Below are positions 1-18,175 of a DNA stretch of 64,000 bases, one piece after another; the stretch's first letter is position 1; each line of letters opens with the position of its first letter. Location of the stretch: contig JABANP010000075.1 in assembly GCA_013115135.1 (NCBI GenBank), forward strand, positions 1 to 64,000, read 5' to 3'. The translations under genes were made by a program, and so were the position numbers. Under the pieces are notes generated by a model. It was not told the DNA's origin and did no database searches. It worked only from the letters and a program-made list of their open reading frames with translations. Source of the stretch: Perkinsus olseni. Taxonomy: Eukaryota > Perkinsozoa > Perkinsida > Perkinsidae.

Positions 1-1160
1 GGTCACGATGTGTCGTTGTGGTACCACATCGCTGTCGCGATGTGTCTCGGACGCTTCGCCGATAGTGGAAGAACCAAGCGGTCGGTAAAAACTATGAGGA
101 TAATCCAAAACATGTTGAATACCACCGAAGCGAGACGTGTAATCCCAACGGCGCTTGGTGAATGATGTGCAGAGCGGTGCTCGCTGTGAAGTGGAAGAGA
201 GAGAGCAGCAAGTGAAGCGTCCAGCTGTATCCCCCCCGCACTCCGCCCGAGCCGAGTGCCACTCTGACACCCGAGCGGTCAACGTCACCCGTTGTAAGTC
301 TCCCCATAGCCTCTCGGGGGTCGAGTCGACCCGGTCGACCCTATCATAGTTCAGTAGCTGCAGGAGCTGGCAGCTCCGAGCTGCCGTCGGTCACTGGATC
401 ACTAACCACGGCTGACCCCCGTCATAGATATTGTACACGTCTTTCAGATGGATAGAAATGGCCTTGTCTCCCATCAGTCAGCCTGGGTCTGGTGTCGTGT
501 CGAAGAGCATCACCATGAAGCCATCACGGCTCAACAGCGGCCAGAACCGACGCGGGCTTTGCCAGGAAGCGCCTTCGACAGAATCTCGTCTAGCTTCTCA
601 GGACTGCCCGAGCGCACCAATAATTCTTATTGAATCCAATCAAATCACAGCATGCTCCTTGATGAGCGGGACACATCCCCATCATGCCTTCACTGGCACC
701 CTCCGGCGGAGGGCCTCCGCAGCTGGCAGCCCGCTGGCTGATTGCTTCAGCCACAAGAGAGACCCGAGTCCGCCTACGCGCTCACTAGCTCTTCAGCTTT
801 ATCTCTCGACGTAAAGAGCACTGCGCAGTCTCTGGTCTCGTCTGAGCGATGACCACTCTGAGGAAGTCACCCTTCGAGGCTGGTTGAGAAGCCAGCCCGT
901 TCGCTAGGCAATGAGTGGCCCGAGCTGCTGATGGCCGAGACAGCAGCTATGAAGAGACACCATCCACGGGCCATTAAGCTGGGCAGGACCCGTCAGGACC
1001 ATGTGATGGGATCAATCGGATGTTGAAATACGGCAGCCATCCTAGCCGTTAAGGAGAGTTCCCGACTGTGAGAGCCACCTTCTGCTGAGAAACTCCACCT
1101 TTGTTCACTCGACCACTTCCAATCTTCCTCAAATTTTACGAAAGAATTTCAAACGCTGAC
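1..1160. other. No supported gene
   Basis: Only short overlapping open frames occur here, with no recognisable family motif. If the PROPPIN gene at 1161-2267 is complete, its 3' exons (propeller blades 5-7) should lie here on the minus strand, but I could not find them. Confidence 0.5.
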
Positions 1161-2267
1161 CTTATCGCTCGAAGTCGCCAAGAGGCTGCCCGTTTTATCC
1201 AAGGCGAGTTGGCTGATCTGGGAGTCGTGAGCCAAGATCACAGAAGAGCGGCTCGGGCCTCTAGCCTCCGTCGACAGGGGTACGTCATAAACACTCACAC
1301 GAACACGGCCTGAAAAAATGCTGCTTCGCGCATGCGTGTATACCACTCCTTGCCCACCTTTCTGTTGGTCAGCGACGGTGGCCAGCACAGCCCGATCGTC
1401 GTCCTGACTAAGCGCCATGATACCCCGGGGATTCTGTCCAGTGGTGATGCTGTCAATCAAAGTGAGGTCGGAGAAACGGTAAACGTAAACCTACAAAAAA
1501 CGAAAGGAAGATTCACTCACCAGCGAAGCGGGCGCACCTTTGAATCGATCGCCACGACGATCATGTCTCGGCGCATTCGGACAGCCCTGACGGTCGTCCG
1601 GAAAGAGAGTTCCGCCAGCGGTCGCGGATGCCGATCGTCCTGAACAGCTTTCATGGTCTACAGCTCAGGATTCAGCAGCTCGGGCGGTGGTTAATGAAGC
1701 CGAGATCATGCCGATGTATCAGCATCCCGCTCAGTACTCACCCAGAGGATAACTTTGTGCGGTGCGAACCTTGGGTTCCTGCCTCCACCTGAGACAAACG
1801 TGTCCGAAGACTCGAGAGTTTCAAAACGGTACATTCATTCGTGATAATTTTCGTGGGAATGCAGGTAAGAACGGAACTAGTATTCAAGGTCGCTACGAGG
1901 AACAGACCAGCGCTTCTTGAATCGGCCAATAGTACGACCCAGCGCAGCATAGAGCGGCATTGCCGAGCTAACGTATCACCCAAAAATGTCTAATAACACG
2001 CTCATTGCTTCTTACGAGAGTTATAGTGCGAGGACTCACCAACAAGGGCCAAGATGTTGCACCGGTACAGCATCTCGACGATGCCGATACCGCCACTCGC
2101 AGCCGCAATCTCAGCCCGCCTGGACGAACTGCTGCCGCTGCTCGTTGGCTCGTCTGATCGAGGTTCTCCCTCTACCGGGATGACGTCCCGGAACCGCCGA
2201 GAAAATGCCGGTTTGAAAGGGTCTATGCTGTACACTCTGAAACCGTCCTCCGTACCTGCCGTGAGAA
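1161..2267 (-). CDS. PROPPIN (Atg18/WIPI-like) beta-propeller protein, partial
   Basis: PROPPINs bind phosphoinositides on membranes and act in autophagy and endosomal traffic. Five consecutive exons join in phase: 2267-2040 (GFRVYSIDPF, then GGIGIVEMLYRCNILALVG), 1788-1742 (GGGRNPRFAPHKVILW), 1639-1538 (AELSF, VRMRRDMIVVAID), 1490-1358 (VYVYRFSDL, NPRGIMALS) and 1309-1161 (KGRVRVSVYDV, then AHDSQISQLALD and ATSSDK). The motif order matches human WIPI/yeast Atg18 blades 1-4. Introns inside are 48, 47, 102 and 251 nt. The first methionine is not resolved; coding probably starts upstream of the acceptor at 2268. The blade 5 region with the FRRG lipid-binding loop is not found downstream of 1161, so the gene is truncated, has a large intron, or is broken. 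Family identity is strong; completeness is not. Confidence 0.85.
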
Positions 2268-3159
2268 CTGAAACGACTTGACGAGAAGAAAATCCAAGAA
2301 AATTCTTGGAGATTTACGGAAATTCAGTACTGTATTAGTTTCTGTATATGACACCACGATCATCATGAACTGGGTACTCGATATATATCTAATCAATCGT
2401 CTTGAATTGGAGGATACTATCTTCTGTTCGCGCACGCTGTAGAGAATCTTTGCACCGTTTCATGATCACCAATACGAGACAGCACTGAGTATATCAAGGC
2501 TCGATAATAGACCGCGTTTTCAATAGATGTCTCCTGTGTTTTTCAAGACAAATCCGAGGATCGTATTTTATACGTTTAATTCAATCCTGGGAGCGGTCCT
2601 GAAATTCAGGAGGAGTCTATTGAACACCCCCAGAGGAATGGACTTGATAATCAAGCGCTCTTCGGAGCCGATCCTGTCTGGGTCGGTCTATTCCTCATCC
2701 GCTTCATTGGAAGCATACTTCGAAGTATGAAAAGGTAACATAGCTAGCCATTAGCACAAGTCGAGCAAGCGGTTTTCCAACTACGAAAGGAATCTTCATT
2801 GAAGCTTCTTTAATAAAACGAGGTTCACGCAGGCCAAGTGAACAAGAAATGCCGCAGGCCCCGTCTCCCTCGGATGAGCAGCATTAGAATGGCCGAAGGA
2901 GAGACCGTTGTGGAGCAAGGCAGCAGCACTCCTTCGAGTTCGGGATTTTACAGCCGCAGTGACTCACCTACGACGAAGCAGGTCTGATCTTGGTTGATTG
3001 TGAGGTAGAGCACGTCGTTGAGATGATTGGCAGACAGATCCATTAAGCAAATAGGCAAGTACAGACAACAACGACTGCGTAATCGAAAGGTCCCCGGTTC
3101 GAATCCCACGACAACCAAATTGATACTCAACGCAAGAAGGCATCCGAGCTCGATGACTG
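2268..3159. other. Intergenic with repeat
   Basis: Holds one diverged copy of the nested-palindrome repeat (2535-2629) and, near 3055-3116, a T-arm-like stretch (GGTTCGAATCCC). No supported gene. Confidence 0.5.
2535..2629. repeat. Nested-palindrome short repeat, copy 1 (diverged)
   Basis: Related to 14918-15016 and 26873-26968. It shares the central AATCCTGGGAGCG block and the right end TTGAACACCCCC. The left arm is degenerate. Looks like a non-autonomous hairpin element (MITE-like). Confidence 0.6.
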
Positions 3160-5165
3160 TCATTTTCGACGTTTTTTCTCCCCCGGATTTTGCCGTCGTA
3201 TCTGCCTCTCCACACAGCTGGGGCAAATCCAAGTACCTTGACAGCAAAATGACCGCGCGCCACGAAATTCCGAAACCCTCACTGAAGTGCGCTCGTCGAG
3301 CATCTGCCTCGTTCTCCGGTGGTGGGAGGCCGTATCCTCGTCGTGCAATGTAGTCCTTCGCGCACCTGCAAGGATACCGTCCTGAAGCGTATCTTTTGGT
3401 ATCTTTGCTGCTCACTGTGGATGCCACCATTGAACCTTGCACTTGTCACCTCTATCACAACCAACCATATACGACCCATCATCCGGCTTCTTGCACACGC
3501 ACCATAACTGACCAGGGTCAACGTAAGGTTCACAGAGCGAGACAGCGCGTGCTCCTTTCGCGCGCCACGAAAATACTCTTGCCAAATCCCCACAGGCTGC
3601 TACGAGATCACGAAAGGGTATCAACCCTTACCTCGGTCGACGGCTCCGGACTGGGCACCGTCTCCGTGTCATGAGCAGACTCCGTGACCTAATAACAGTT
3701 ACCATACCACTCCTCCCACAACTCCTAAGCGAATAAGGCTCACCGAATCAGGCTCACCGAATCACTCTTCGTATCACGAGGAGATGACGTTGAAGTCCCT
3801 GTAAGTCTGATCTTCTTCGTTGTAGGGGCAGTCGGCGTTTCCTACAAAAAATTAACAAGTCACAGCGGAGCGATGCGACCGCAAAGTCGTTCCTCAACCG
3901 ATCGCATCATTCCAATACCACACCATCCCTAATTCTTCAATTCCAGCAAACCACGAGAAAATTTCCCCTTCCCACTGAGCGACACAAATCCGTGGGAAAA
4001 AAGAAGCACGGATAACATGGAAGCCTTCACGACCGACAGTAGAAGCTTTCTTTACACCGGAAGGCAACGCCCAGCACCCGGGATCTACCAGCGTCACAGA
4101 GACCACAGGGCCATCCTATGCGGTTTCAAATTCACGAGGCGCCGAGTTTTCAACCACCACTATCCGCTTTCCACTTACATCATCAATTTCACTCGTGTTT
4201 GCCTCCTTCTGCTGAGCGGCGATCTGAAGCGGCTCGATCCGAAGGTCCCCGGTTCGATCCCACCGCCTGCTACCTCGTCCTCCTCTATGGCGGCCGCTGT
4301 TGCCACCACCTCTCCCACCGACTGCAACTCCGATCGGTCCTGAGAGAACCGACAACACCATTTTATACAGAGCGATTAATTGCAAAATGAATGGCGTATG
4401 TGAGTTTTAAGTCCAACGTCGACAGTACGGTTTTCCTAGACCAGCACCGATCTGCCTTTCTGAGGGGGGCAAGGAAGGCCCTTAAAATGAACGGCCAAGA
4501 TGATAATGATCACGACCGCTTTTACGAGAATACAAAATGTCAAATGCCTCTCAACCCGCACGAAAACTGCTTCCACAAGTGATTCGATCTCGGGACCATC
4601 ACCGCACTAGCCCTGCCGCCTACCTCTTCGACTGTGACGAGGATCTTCTGCACAACCGCCAGAACCTCTTTCCGCAACGACAACAGCTCATCTTCCCTAG
4701 CTTCTATTTTACTCAAAAGTTCCTCTGCCTCAGCCTTCATTTTGTCGCTTCTTGCTGCCCCGATTTCTAGATACCTACCACCCCGACTATCGACCGAGCC
4801 GGGCGAAATCGTCCAAAGCCAACTCTTGATCTCACGAGAAAAAATATCTAATTTTCATCAACGCCTACCTATCCACCCAAAAGTGAGCCCATCTTAGGAA
4901 TTCCTAGTAGGCCGTGGGAAACGCAGTTCTATTCACGCACAGACGTTTCCTGGACTATAACAACGAAGAACGAGCAGGAGCAATACTCAACTTCCAATAA
5001 TTTACTAATGTCCGGTCTAAGGCCGATACCAAATGTCCACCAAATCCCCCATCGGCACTACCGCTGGTTCGCCTCGTCCAACTCGAGTTCGACCTCGTCG
5101 GCTCGTTGGGAAAGATATCGCACTAGATCCAGTTCCCTTCTTATGATGGGACCACTGACGTACGT
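3160..5165 (-). CDS. PHD-finger protein with N-terminal coiled coil (ING-like layout)
   Basis: The C-terminus is a PHD finger, a zinc module that reads histone H3 tails. The last three exons join in phase: upstream exon ending at 3416 (WCVCKKPDDGSYMVGCD, then DKCKVQWWHP), 3365-3283 (CAKDYIARRGYG), 3236-3160 (TWICPSCVERQ, basic tail, TGA). Introns are 50 and 46 nt. Cys and His spacing fits Cys4-His-Cys3. Farther upstream on the same strand are linker exons rich in P, S and T (about 3775-3850), a strong coiled-coil exon at 4560-4760 (EELLSKIEAREDELLSLRKE) and another near 5090-5160 (RRELDLVRYLSQRADEVELE). Coiled coil plus C-terminal PHD is the ING-family plan, but I did not resolve every join, so the 5' limit and the ING label are tentative. 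The 46-nt intron at 3237-3282 carries the shared introner-like core. Confidence 0.62.
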
Positions 5166-5593
5166 AAGATACCTGCTCGCGTGCTGCCCAGCCCATTGCT
5201 CGACTCATCCAGCGCGCCATCCAATGGTGAGATCTTGATTAGTCATCAATTCATAGACCTCATTCTCAAGTAGTTATTCACGCGAAGGAAAATTTCTCAA
5301 GTTTTCTCAATGGAAGGGTATCTTTTAACCTCGTATATCTCACCGGTGTAACTAAGATACCCCTATTACTCGCTGAGCCCATCCATGGCCAATTGAGCAT
5401 TCATGGCCGGGGAAGCATTGTCGGCCGTTGCGGTCATTGAAAAAAGGAGAGGAGGCTAACCACCGGATGCCCACCTCCACTATTCACGCAACTCAAAGAC
5501 CACCGTAAACAGAGACAGTATTTTTATATCAGCACGCCTTACTCGAATCCTTGCAGCGAGTCGTGTGCCTGAAAACGATGCCCATCAGAGCAA

Positions 5594-12219
<6,626 letters not shown>

Positions 12220-12357
12220 CCTTCCATACAGGAAATTCCAAGCCCAGCAAATCTCTAGGTAGCGAGTTCTACTGGCGACCCGAAACGCCCTCATGAAAGT
12301 GACCGAAAAGCCATCGCCATAAAACCACAGAAAGCATCCCTCCCCCGCACTCACTAC

Positions 12358-12549
12358 CTGGTCCATCCTCGAGGTTGGCTCCATAGTAAAGCAAAACCTT
12401 TTAACCTCCACAAAGCACTGCGGAAGCTGCTCTGGTCGATCAATCCCACCTCGACGCAGCAGGTCTCGGAAGTCGGAACCTGAAACCACCAGAAGCGGTT
12501 CCTGGGCGAACTCGCTCAGAATGGCAACCTCGGGACGATGAAACGAATC
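12358..12549 (-). CDS. Coding exon of an unidentified gene upstream of NSF
   Basis: A 64-codon open stretch is bounded by an acceptor (GGGCAG) and a donor (CAG/GTAGTG), phase 0 at both ends. It includes EVAILSEFAQEPLLVV and DLLRRGGIDRPEQLPQCFVE. I do not recognise the family. A further phase-0 acceptor (CTACCTAG) would add a short C-terminus ending in a TGA that overlaps the first NSF exon. Upstream exons are not resolved. Confidence 0.4.
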
Positions 12550-13403
12550 CTGCCCTCAGGAAAGTTATACGCGGCAATTTATTTTGCGAATTTTCGATTT
12601 TTCTGTAAAAATTCCATTAATCCTGCTTAGTCTTATCATGAAAATTAGTAAGAAATAACTGTTCGTTTTCTGTAAATTGGCAAACACATCATCGAAAAGA
12701 AAAAACAGAAAAAACCCATCTGAGTTCGTCAAAAAAATTCTCCGTTGATGCTGCTTCCGAAATGATACGCCTCGTTCGACCTAGTACGGATAAATATCTG
12801 AAGCCTAGTAAACGCGAAAGATTTTTGCGTAGCTCAGTATGTTCAACCTTAACGTATTCTTTACTTCAAAAAACATCATCCGCGGCTGACGTAGTGCACA
12901 ATTATTGCGCGGCCATTTCGATAATTTCACCAACTACCAAATAGTGCGCTTCAATTCGAAACGGTGGTTGTTGAAGTTCTCGTCTGGAGCTTTCAAATGA
13001 AAACTCTGACAGCGACAGAAATTTTGCGAAAACAGAAATTTTCATCATCTAGCCATTCCCTGAGGACGTCACAACCCTTAAGAGAACCCTCAATCGTCGC
13101 CTCTCTACACCCATCGATGAACTACCATTGCAATAAATCCTGTTTGTGAATGCCAGGTCTTGGCCGGGCAAATTATCTGCCTGAAGGGTGATAGCTGTGG
13201 CGTTGCTGGAACGACTTGCAGGCTCTCTTGAAAGGGGAGGGGCGCGCATGAGGAAAAATACACAACTAAAACGGATATAGTATCGCAGGAAATTACAGAT
13301 CCATACCAAATTATCCGCAACTTCTCGTCGAGTGCGCGCGTGAGTTTGAAGTTCAACGCCGACAGTACGACCAGCGTCGACGTATATTTCTGAATAGAGG
13401 CAG

Positions 13404-13635
13404 GCGACAGTACGGGTACGGTCTAGCACGGGTACGGGTACGAGTACGGCTCCGTAACCGTGCTACCCGTCGCAGCGGTTCCCAAGTACCGTACTGGTAC
13501 GCCGTACGTGAAGTACGGCGTAATTCAATACACGTATGCGTTGTTTAATATAGTATATACGTACTAGTTCTCCGTACCCGTGCTAAGTTGACAGTTTGAA
13601 ACGTACTCCATACCGTACTTTCGACCCCAGTACGG
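13404..13635. repeat. GTAC-rich degenerate array
   Basis: About 230 bp dominated by GTACGG, GGGTAC and TACGTAC words in both orientations. The flanks (CAACGCCGACAGTACG on the left, TTTCTGAGGGGGGC on the right) recur at 4405-4470 without the array, so the array appears to be an expansion inside a copy of a dispersed sequence. Confidence 0.8.
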
Positions 13636-14917
13636 TTGCCCAGCTCTATTTCTGAGGGGGGCCTGCTCATGAAGCCAAGAAAAATTGGTATCAGAACAAG
13701 GCCATCGTGACCCGGGGGTACTCCCTTCCCTCCCCGGACAATCTGCCAAATTGCACCGCTACTAAAACTAACATCAACAGCCTCTCCCCGCTAACCAACT
13801 ACGAAGAGGACGCGTCGACCGAGACGATGAAATTATCCGAAGAATTCGGAGATGTTCCCCCTGGCCCGGTCTTATCGGCAGAAGCTCCCCAGTGTCATTT
13901 TGAAGGCACTGGAGGAGACTGATCGCCCCACCCCTGTCAAGATTCAGAATTGCCTCTCCCAGTTTAATATCTATTATGATCGATATGTTCTCGATTCAAG
14001 CACCTGATCCCACTCGACGGCCATCGACTGGGTCCATGAATTCCCCAACTCCAAAGTTTCGAGAAAGGGAATTCGGAAGTTCAAATTTGAGAAGGGGTTT
14101 AGAGTCCCAACCCAAAATAAGAATCTGGCCCGATTCATCACTATCGCCCTCCCAGAACAAAGCGAGAACAGCGCTCAGCACCAGAGTTGTTTTTTCCAGC
14201 GTCGTTCACGGCATTTACCAACGACGATCTACCTACCATGTCCCATTCTCGCCCGTATTATGTATTTCCGAGTCATGGTCACACATCACGACCGCGGGTT
14301 CGACCCTGGGTGGTCCATTTTGAAGAACTAATTAGCATCTAGATGCTGCTAGTACGAGAGCGTATCGACCGTGGCCACCTTGACACGAGATCTCAGGATT
14401 TGACGATGTGTCACGAGAACGGCGCACGGCAGCGCTGAATGAGTGACTTTACAGCATGGCAGCGGTTAGACAAGGCACCGTGTCGTCCATCCGCAGTCCC
14501 ATGTGGTCGAATTCCTGTTCCACTCTGTGACTGACTCTGAATGCTCAGAGACAAATAACAACAACAAAAACAACGAACGATGCGAGTAAAGGCATGATGA
14601 CATAGACGAGGGCGAGCTCCTCATGAAAGCTACCTCACTAGCATCACCATGGTCGAGTTTCCTATAGTCTTGTCTTTGTCAATCGACAGTCGGGGGTAGC
14701 CATGAATACAATTATCGATCGATATTCACCGCAAATTTTGAGGCAAGCTCGAGGCTACCTTCTCGACTCTGACGAAAATAGCGATCGAGTTACAACCCAG
14801 GTGTCAATAATAGGTTATTCTGTCCCAGCGCTCACCACTGTCGAGTATGGCGACGGTTGAGTGGTAGTGAAAAATAGAGTCTAGTAAAGAGGAAAATATC
14901 GGTAATGAATTGCCCGC
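13636..14917. other. No supported gene
   Basis: Short open frames only. No family motif or consistent splice pattern seen. Confidence 0.4.
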
Positions 14918-15016
14918 GGGTGTTCAACAGCCCTCCCAGGATCGTCTTTTACACGTTAAAATCAATCCTGCGAGCGCTGCTGGACGCCAGGAGAGGCAGT
15001 AGTGTTTTGAACACCC
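14918..15016. repeat. Nested-palindrome short repeat, copy 2
   Basis: 99 bp. Outer arms GGGTGTTCAA and TTGAACACCC are a perfect 10-bp inverted repeat. Inner arms CTCCCAGGAT and ATCCTGCGAG form a second hairpin. Close relative of 26873-26968. Confidence 0.8.
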
Positions 15017-15288
15017 CCAACAATACTGTAGATCTGCCTTCGGGTACTCTTCAGTGGACCAGAGCACTCGGGGTCGCTTCTTACACGGTTACTTTGATTA
15101 TGAAGGTTCTCGTGAAGCTCAGTCATGCTTCTGTAGCGGTTCTAAGGCTCACGAAGGGTGTCATACAGGTGCGCATGATATCATAATCGATTACAATGGC
15201 GAGCGCTAATCTAAGATAGCTCTATCATTGAGCCTGCGTACCCCTCACCCTCACACACCGCAGCTCAGAAGGGCGTGATAAGCAGACA

Positions 15289-16231
15289 ATGGCTCCTGCC
15301 GCTGAGGTCAAGTACAAGCGCGTTGCTAAGCCAGCCGACGACAACGCCAAACCGGTAAATTACGAGGTCCGCTGCCCACCAGGGCAATGTCATTAACCTT
15401 TCTGTATGATTTCATTTGTTTTTCTGCTTTTTGCTGTGAAGTCCTACGAAGAAACGGCGCGCTCAATTTTGCGCCATTCTGTCTAAGACACAACCAACGC
15501 ATTTTTGTGTTTTGTGTTCACAGGCCGCCAATAACGAAGTTCGTATCACATCCATCGGTCGCGTCAACAACTTTGTTGACGAGGGTATATCCATTTTCAC
15601 TGGTACCAACGGCAAGACGCAGAGCAACACCGTCAAGAGTGCTCGCCCGAGGTAGGCCTGCTGTCTCCTTCTTTCCTCGTTATTTACCATTGGCAGGCGC
15701 GTCGCTCGCCAAGGCCGTCATAGTTTCGGAGATTCTTTCTCGCCGAGTCCCCGGTATCAAACAGAAAGTAAGCTCACGCTAGTGTAGTGAATTGCGTATC
15801 TTTCCCGTAGGTCGACCTTGGATCGAATGACGTCGAAGAAGAGTTTGAACCTGCAGATGCCGAGTCAAAAGCAGATCATGTGCGTGGCCCTTCTCCGGAC
15901 GTTTGCGTCATTTCTATTCATGCAGATATGTCGCGTCCGTATCGTGCCGTCGTTAGAGGTCACCCTTACCACTGCCAAACCCGTTAAGCCGGAAAACGTC
16001 AAGGAAGATTCTTTTATCGAGTAAAGCCAATTTCCGTTGTCTTTACTTCGTCCGAAACGACGCATCTGATCAGACGACCAGCGCTCGTTGGCGATTCCCC
16101 GCGACGTGGAGGCAGAAGACCTCGCGGAAGAAGGCCTGGTGGTCCACCGAAAGGTGAACGTCTCAACAATCCATTTGACTGTTCATGACCGTTTCTCAGC
16201 CTCGGTAGAGAATCCTGACGCAGCCAACTAA
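15289..16231 (+). CDS. Alba-domain nucleic-acid-binding protein with RG-rich tail
   Basis: Alba proteins bind DNA and RNA; in protists they act in chromatin and in mRNA control. Seven exons close in phase to 175 aa: 15289-15354, 15524-15638, 15697-15767, 15811-15879, 15926-16020, 16074-16153, 16200-16231 (TAA). The start follows CAGACA with no earlier in-frame ATG in the exon. The Alba fold shows as NNEVRITSIGRVNNFVDEG, then SLAKAVIVSEILSRRVPGIK, then RVRIVPSLEVTL. The acidic insert DVEEEFEPADAES precedes the last strand. Exon 6 encodes a basic Arg-Gly tail (RRGGRRPRGRRPGGPPK), typical of RNA-binding Alba proteins of alveolates and kinetoplastids. Introns are 44-169 nt. The donor of exon 2 could be a few bases later, but only this choice keeps frame. 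Confidence 0.9.
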
Positions 16232-17220
16232 GTTTCGCTCGAGGTAAGGCATGTTGTTTTTCGTCTTGTTTAAACTCTCTCTTTTTCAGGCCGCCTCTGT
16301 CCGGCCATTCTCTAGTATCAGTTTCGAGCGTACTTAGGTATCTGTCGCATTCATACTTGCGGCATGATGAACAACCCATCCCGACGACATGTCGTTGCCA
16401 AAGCCGCAGCGGTAGACTATCATCATCATCATCATCATTAGTTGTTATTATCCGTTGAATAGTGTGATAGTTGACGGTTTCGTTCGCGGCTCACCTGCGA
16501 GCGTTTTCCTCCTACTACTACTAGTCCTACCACTACGACGACTCATGCAATGAATGTTAAGAACACAGAGATTTCGCCCAAACTGTTTCTTGTTGTGATG
16601 GGGTATTTTATTCCGTCTTATTTGGCGGCTTGTGATGGAAAGATATATGACAAGGACAGCGCAAAAACTGGAGACAGAGTTGCGTTGTTGAGGTTTCAAT
16701 TGGGATGCGGAGATTCTTTCTGCTCACGACTCTGACTCCGCAGGTTAATTGGTAATTGTAGCATTATCTTGGCTTGGTAAGTCGTTCCCTAATTAGGATG
16801 GTAAATTGTGACCAATAGTTTCAGCACCGACTCATTGTCGGTCGTCGTCTCGGCTATCACCGTGCTCACTTTGATGTGTCCACCAGTGAGCAAAACCCCA
16901 TGCACATTCCTGCATGAAAATTTGAAATACGGTCTGGAGGTGACGAGCGCGTGTGGTCGAAGGGATAGTTCGGAGTCGTCGCCTCTCGGTTAGTTCTTGT
17001 CCGTGAGGCACACTACCGTTGTTGTTAGCTCCCTAGTAATCCTTGCAGCGCTCCTGCGTGCTGCCTTAGCAATCTCAAGAGCACGCTGAAGTAATCGCTG
17101 CCAGTTACGCCTAATGAAATGGAATAAAATCGTTCATCGACCGCCTTTTGAAACGATGTTGGCGTCAGCGCCCAATAGCATCGTTCACCATCAAAAGATA
17201 GACTTGCTACTGCCGGCTTG
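16232..17220. other. Intergenic; one CAT microsatellite
   Basis: A (CAT/ATC)n run lies at about 16419-16440. Otherwise no supported gene. Confidence 0.5.
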
Positions 17221-17339
17221 CTACACCATTTCCAGACCTACTTAGTAAAACCCCAGACCAATTTGGGGTTTTACTAACTTGGGCTGGGCTTCATTAAATT
17301 GCTCTGGGTTTTTCCTAAGTAGGTCTGGAAATGGTGTAG
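17221..17339. mobile_element. MITE with perfect 25-bp terminal inverted repeats
   Basis: The ends CTACACCATTTCC... and ...GGAAATGGTGTAG are perfectly complementary over 25 bp (17221-17245 with 17315-17339). A second inner palindrome (TAAAACCCC/GGGGTTTTA) lies at 17246-17275. The 119-bp length, no coding capacity and TA dinucleotides near both ends suit a Tc1/mariner-derived MITE with TA target duplication. Confidence 0.85.
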
Positions 17340-18175
17340 TGTTTCCTTGGCTCTGTCGTATCAAAGGGCGTCTGCCATTACTGGCGCCCAACGTGGTAAG
17401 GGACTACTGAGGAGGTAATTCCACTAAGTTTCCATGCTCGAGTGGGTTGGAGAATAGACGAAAAACTGCGTCCGTGTGTGAGTTTCGAGTTCAACGCCCA
17501 AGGCCGGCTTAGGCAGACTGATGTATCTTGTTTTGCAAGAGTGCAAGTTCATCGAGTACAGTGAGTAGTGCTCAGGTGGGTAGGGCAAACCTGAGGCAAA
17601 CGTATTATAGGGCGCCTAGACGCTTATCGGTGCCCAGTCGAGATGCTAGAAGTCCTTCGGCGGGAAGGTTATCGTGGTTCCTGCCACCTACGCGGCCGTG
17701 TCGGTTCCGGAGCTGAACCGTCGGGCGACCGTAGCTGCAGAAGCCGATGAATCGTAGCCTCCGGGGGAAGTTGCATTAGGTGAGAGGCACGCACCATCTG
17801 TCTGAATGCTTTAAACACCTGGACGCGACCCTCGCGGAGTTCCGCTTGCTAAAATCATTATTTAAGTTGTCCGTGAGAACTTCTTTCTGACGAGTTGGCG
17901 AAGTTGTGGTATCGTGAACGTTACATTCGGCGGCAGCAGCTATTGGTCAACACATTCGTATTTCTTCTGAGTACCGATCGGGCAATTAGTTGAATCGAAC
18001 CTCAACTCAAGACGAGTACTTCCTTTCATAAATAATGGTAAGTGGACAGGCCTGTGCATTCACGTACGGGCCGAAAACGCGGAGAATCACAGAACGTTGT
18101 TTCGACGATCCCGAATGAGGATTCACTTGGTCATTCAGGAATCGTCGAGTCTCCCTCGAACGGCCGATTCTGTTC
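17340..18175. other. No supported gene
   Basis: One copy of the dispersed AGTTCAACGCC motif occurs near 17474-17511. Nothing else supported. Confidence 0.4.

Noticed and set aside
3027..3353. Open frames giving peptides such as GIRTGDLS or WDRTGDLRI (also at 4116-4385 and GFEPATSAV at 44525-44860)
   Set aside because: These are typical translations of T-arm-containing tRNA-like DNA, not proteins.
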